A DNA stretch of 40,334 nucleotides from Hydnum rufescens UP504 (taxonomy: Eukaryota; Basidiomycota; Agaricomycetes; Cantharellales; Hydnaceae). Shown here one piece after another: positions 38,689-40,334 of the stretch. Below the pieces are notes generated by a model that ran no database searches, was not told the DNA's origin, and worked only from the letters and a program-made list of their open reading frames with translations. The position numbers and the translations under genes were made by a program. The DNA lies in NCBI GenBank assembly GCA_014904985.1, contig MU129210.1:12161-52494 (forward strand), written 5' to 3'. Numbering within the stretch: position 1 is the first letter of the stretch; every line of letters starts with the position of its first letter.

Positions 38689-38913
38689 CAGGATGAACCA
38701 TTGAAGACATGGATACCTTATTGGGACACATTCCTTGATGCCTTGCTCTGGCGTGAAGGGTGAGGAGATGGATTGCAAGTATTAGGGTGCCCTGCCTGCA
38801 ATATCCCTGGGGAAAGCAGTGTGTATCGCTGCAACGAATGTTTCTTTGATGAGCTTATTTGCAAAGGGTGTTGCCTTCATCAGCATGCAAGACTACCATT
38901 CCATTGTGTTAAG
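38689..38913 (+). pseudogene. KDZ transposase N-terminus with CxC2 zinc cluster (plus strand)
   Basis: 75 codons: QDEPLKTWIPYWDTFLDALL, REG then TGA (38761-38763, CGA expected: REGRGD motif), LQVLGCPACNIPGESSVYRC, NECFFDELICKGCCLHQHAR, LPFHCVK, then donor AAG|GTAAGT at 38914. The paired CxxC and HxxxxxxFH residues are the cysteine cluster that precedes the KDZ core. It lies on the opposite strand to KDZ copy 1, so it comes from a different copy or an inversion. The Tc1 element starting at 38962 cuts it in the intron. Confidence 0.8.
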
Positions 38914-38961
38914 GTAAGTTCCAATCCCCTCTTAGCAGTATTACTCCGGTTGCTGAGTATA

Positions 38962-40334
38962 CAGTGACCCACAAAACTGTTGCAATGTTTGCCACTTTTG
39001 ACCTTCTTTGGTTATTCCTCCCCAGTCAGGCCTTCAAAAAATTTGGAAAAATATGTCCAAGATATGTATGCTTCTTGTCTACATATGTGCCAAATTTCAT
39101 GGCAATCCATTAACATTTGACAGAGATATGCCCTCAACAAGTCACCTATGTCATTGCAACAGTTTTGTGGCTGACCTTTCAGATCAGAGAAACATGACAT
39201 TACTGTCATGTGACATTGTTTATACCCAAAGGTACAAACACAGCCAAATAAATAAACATCGGAAAAGCATAAATACCAGCAGTCCAAGGCTATATGCCCC
39301 CCCAATCAACCATGCGTGCTTTATCAAATGCACAACTTGACAATGTCCTTCATCTCATTGACTCCAAGCACTCTGCCCCACAAATCTCCTCCATTACTGG
39401 TCTCCACACTTCTACTATCACCGTGTCTGGTCCAAACATCGCCCCCATGTTTGCAAGTCCTCTGGTGGTCGTCCATCAAAGCTTTCCCCACTGATGTCCG
39501 CCATGCCATCCGTCTTATCCACACTGGGAAGGCTACCACTGCCACCCAAGTTGCCCATTCCCTCCAATCCATCACCAACCAGTCACTCTCCAATGAAACA
39601 GTCCGCCCGCCATCTGAAGAGTGCTGGTTTAAAGGCTGTGGTGAAGAAGAAACGTCCCTGCTCTCCCAGCACAACAAGGCGTGAGAGACTGGACTTTGCC
39701 CTAAGCCATAAGGACTGGACTGTGGATGACTGGAAGCGTGTTGTGTGGTCTGATGAGACCAAAATTAATCGCCTGGGCTCTGATGGGTGAAAATGGGTGT
39801 GGAAAAAGGCTGGGGAGGGCCCTCCCTGATCGTCTGGTGGAAGGGACTCTGAAGTTTGGTGGTGGTTCCTTGATGATGTGGGGGTGTATGACATGGAGGG
39901 GCCTGGATATGCATGCAAGATTGATGGCAAGATGGATGCCAACCTCTACTGCCAAATTCTGGAGGATGAACTCCAAGGATCCCTCGAATTTTACAACAAA
40001 TCGCCCTGGCGATGTGGTTTTCCAGCAGGACAATGACCCCAAACACACCAGCAAAATGGCCCAAGCCTGGTTCAAAGACCATGGTTTTCAATGTCATGAA
40101 GTGGCCTGCCCAGTCCCCAGACCTCAATCCAATTGAACACCTCTGGCATCACATCAAAACAAAGCTTGGAGGATATGAAGAACCCCCAAAGGCATCCATG
40201 AGCTATGGGAGCGAGTAGAGGCAGAGTGGGAGAAGATTGAAGCAGGGGTGTGTCAAAATTTGATAGAAAGTATGCCTAGGAGGGTGGAAGCAGTGTGGAA
40301 GGCAAAGGGGGGGTACACAAAATACTGAACTGTA
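38962..40334 (+). mobile_element. Tc1/mariner element, second copy (cut by the window edge)
   Basis: Starts CAGTGACCCACAAAACTGTT after TA (38960-38961), transposase on the plus strand. Pieces: MRALSNAQLDNVLHLIDSKH (39309 on), VAHSLQSITNQSLSNET, LDFALSHKDWTVDDWKRVVW SDETKINRLGSDG then TGA (39788-39790), [19 protein letters not shown], and [17 protein letters not shown] in the next frame (to 40218). Several frameshifts. It is an inverted relative of 25331-26924. The right TIR would lie about 230 bp beyond the window. Confidence 0.9.

Noticed and set aside
1..40334. tRNA or rRNA genes
   Set aside because: No cloverleaf with conserved box A/B motifs or rRNA core sequences noticed by eye; a tRNAscan run would settle it.

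Overview
The window is eukaryotic and almost certainly from an agaricomycete (mushroom-forming) fungus. The evidence is short GT-AG introns of about 50-65 nt with CTAAC/CTGAC branch sites, several KDZ transposase genes of the CxC2-associated type common in these fungi, a Ty3/gypsy chromovirus, Tc1/mariner elements, and an expanded uncharacterised agaricomycete gene family. I found no clearly intact single-copy host gene; the window reads as a nested transposon island.

Left part (1-16 kb). Remnants of KDZ transposases (483-1460 and 8268-9277, both minus strand) flank a class of element I do not recognise from any described family. The clearest copy spans about 1642-6480. Its middle is a near-perfect 637-bp palindrome (4180-4816). 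From it, two arrays of exon-intron units run outward on opposite strands. Each unit has an exon ending in a GC-rich stem-loop (arm ACCACACACCCGC), then a roughly 100-nt intron with splice signals and branch site that carries its own stem-loop (arm GCGCAAAAAGAGCAGC) between donor and branch point. A second, older copy (about 11150-15943) has the same layout around 13170-13400. Its stems have changed sequence on both arms while keeping pairing, and one of its exons holds a captured piece of the proteasome ATPase gene RPT4. A third remnant lies at the window start and a one-unit fragment at 9.76-10.03 kb. A 40-bp minisatellite fills 7.2-8.14 kb.

Middle part (16-24 kb). A plus-strand gene of the agaricomycete family with the GSGLSCTLLIGGP-type motif runs 16490-20945. 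It carries a five-residue (NDKAG-like) repeat tract split by a 1.2-kb solo-LTR-like element (18513-19726) with a 4-bp target duplication. Convergent to it, on the minus strand, lies the 3' half of a KDZ transposase (22019-23677).

Right part (24-40 kb). That KDZ gene is cut by a 13-kb Ty3/gypsy chromovirus (23678-36666, 475-bp LTRs, TSD TCCTT) read on the minus strand: gag, a -1 frameshift site, protease, RT, RNase H, integrase with chromodomain, then an extra ORF of about 582 codons. The chromovirus is itself interrupted by a Tc1 element (25331-26924, inside the extra ORF) and by a second copy of the solo-LTR-like element (31231-32656). Beyond it are the 5' half of the KDZ gene (36672-38055), a Tc1 end fragment, a second KDZ N-terminus on the plus strand (38689-38913), and a Tc1 copy leaving the window at 40334.

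Nearly all transposon ORFs are broken, often by TGA where the family expects arginine. This fits CGA to TGA decay from cytosine methylation or RIP-like mutation. The island layering is KDZ first, then the chromovirus, then Tc1 and the LTR elements. The stem-loop arrays are the undescribed system in this window.
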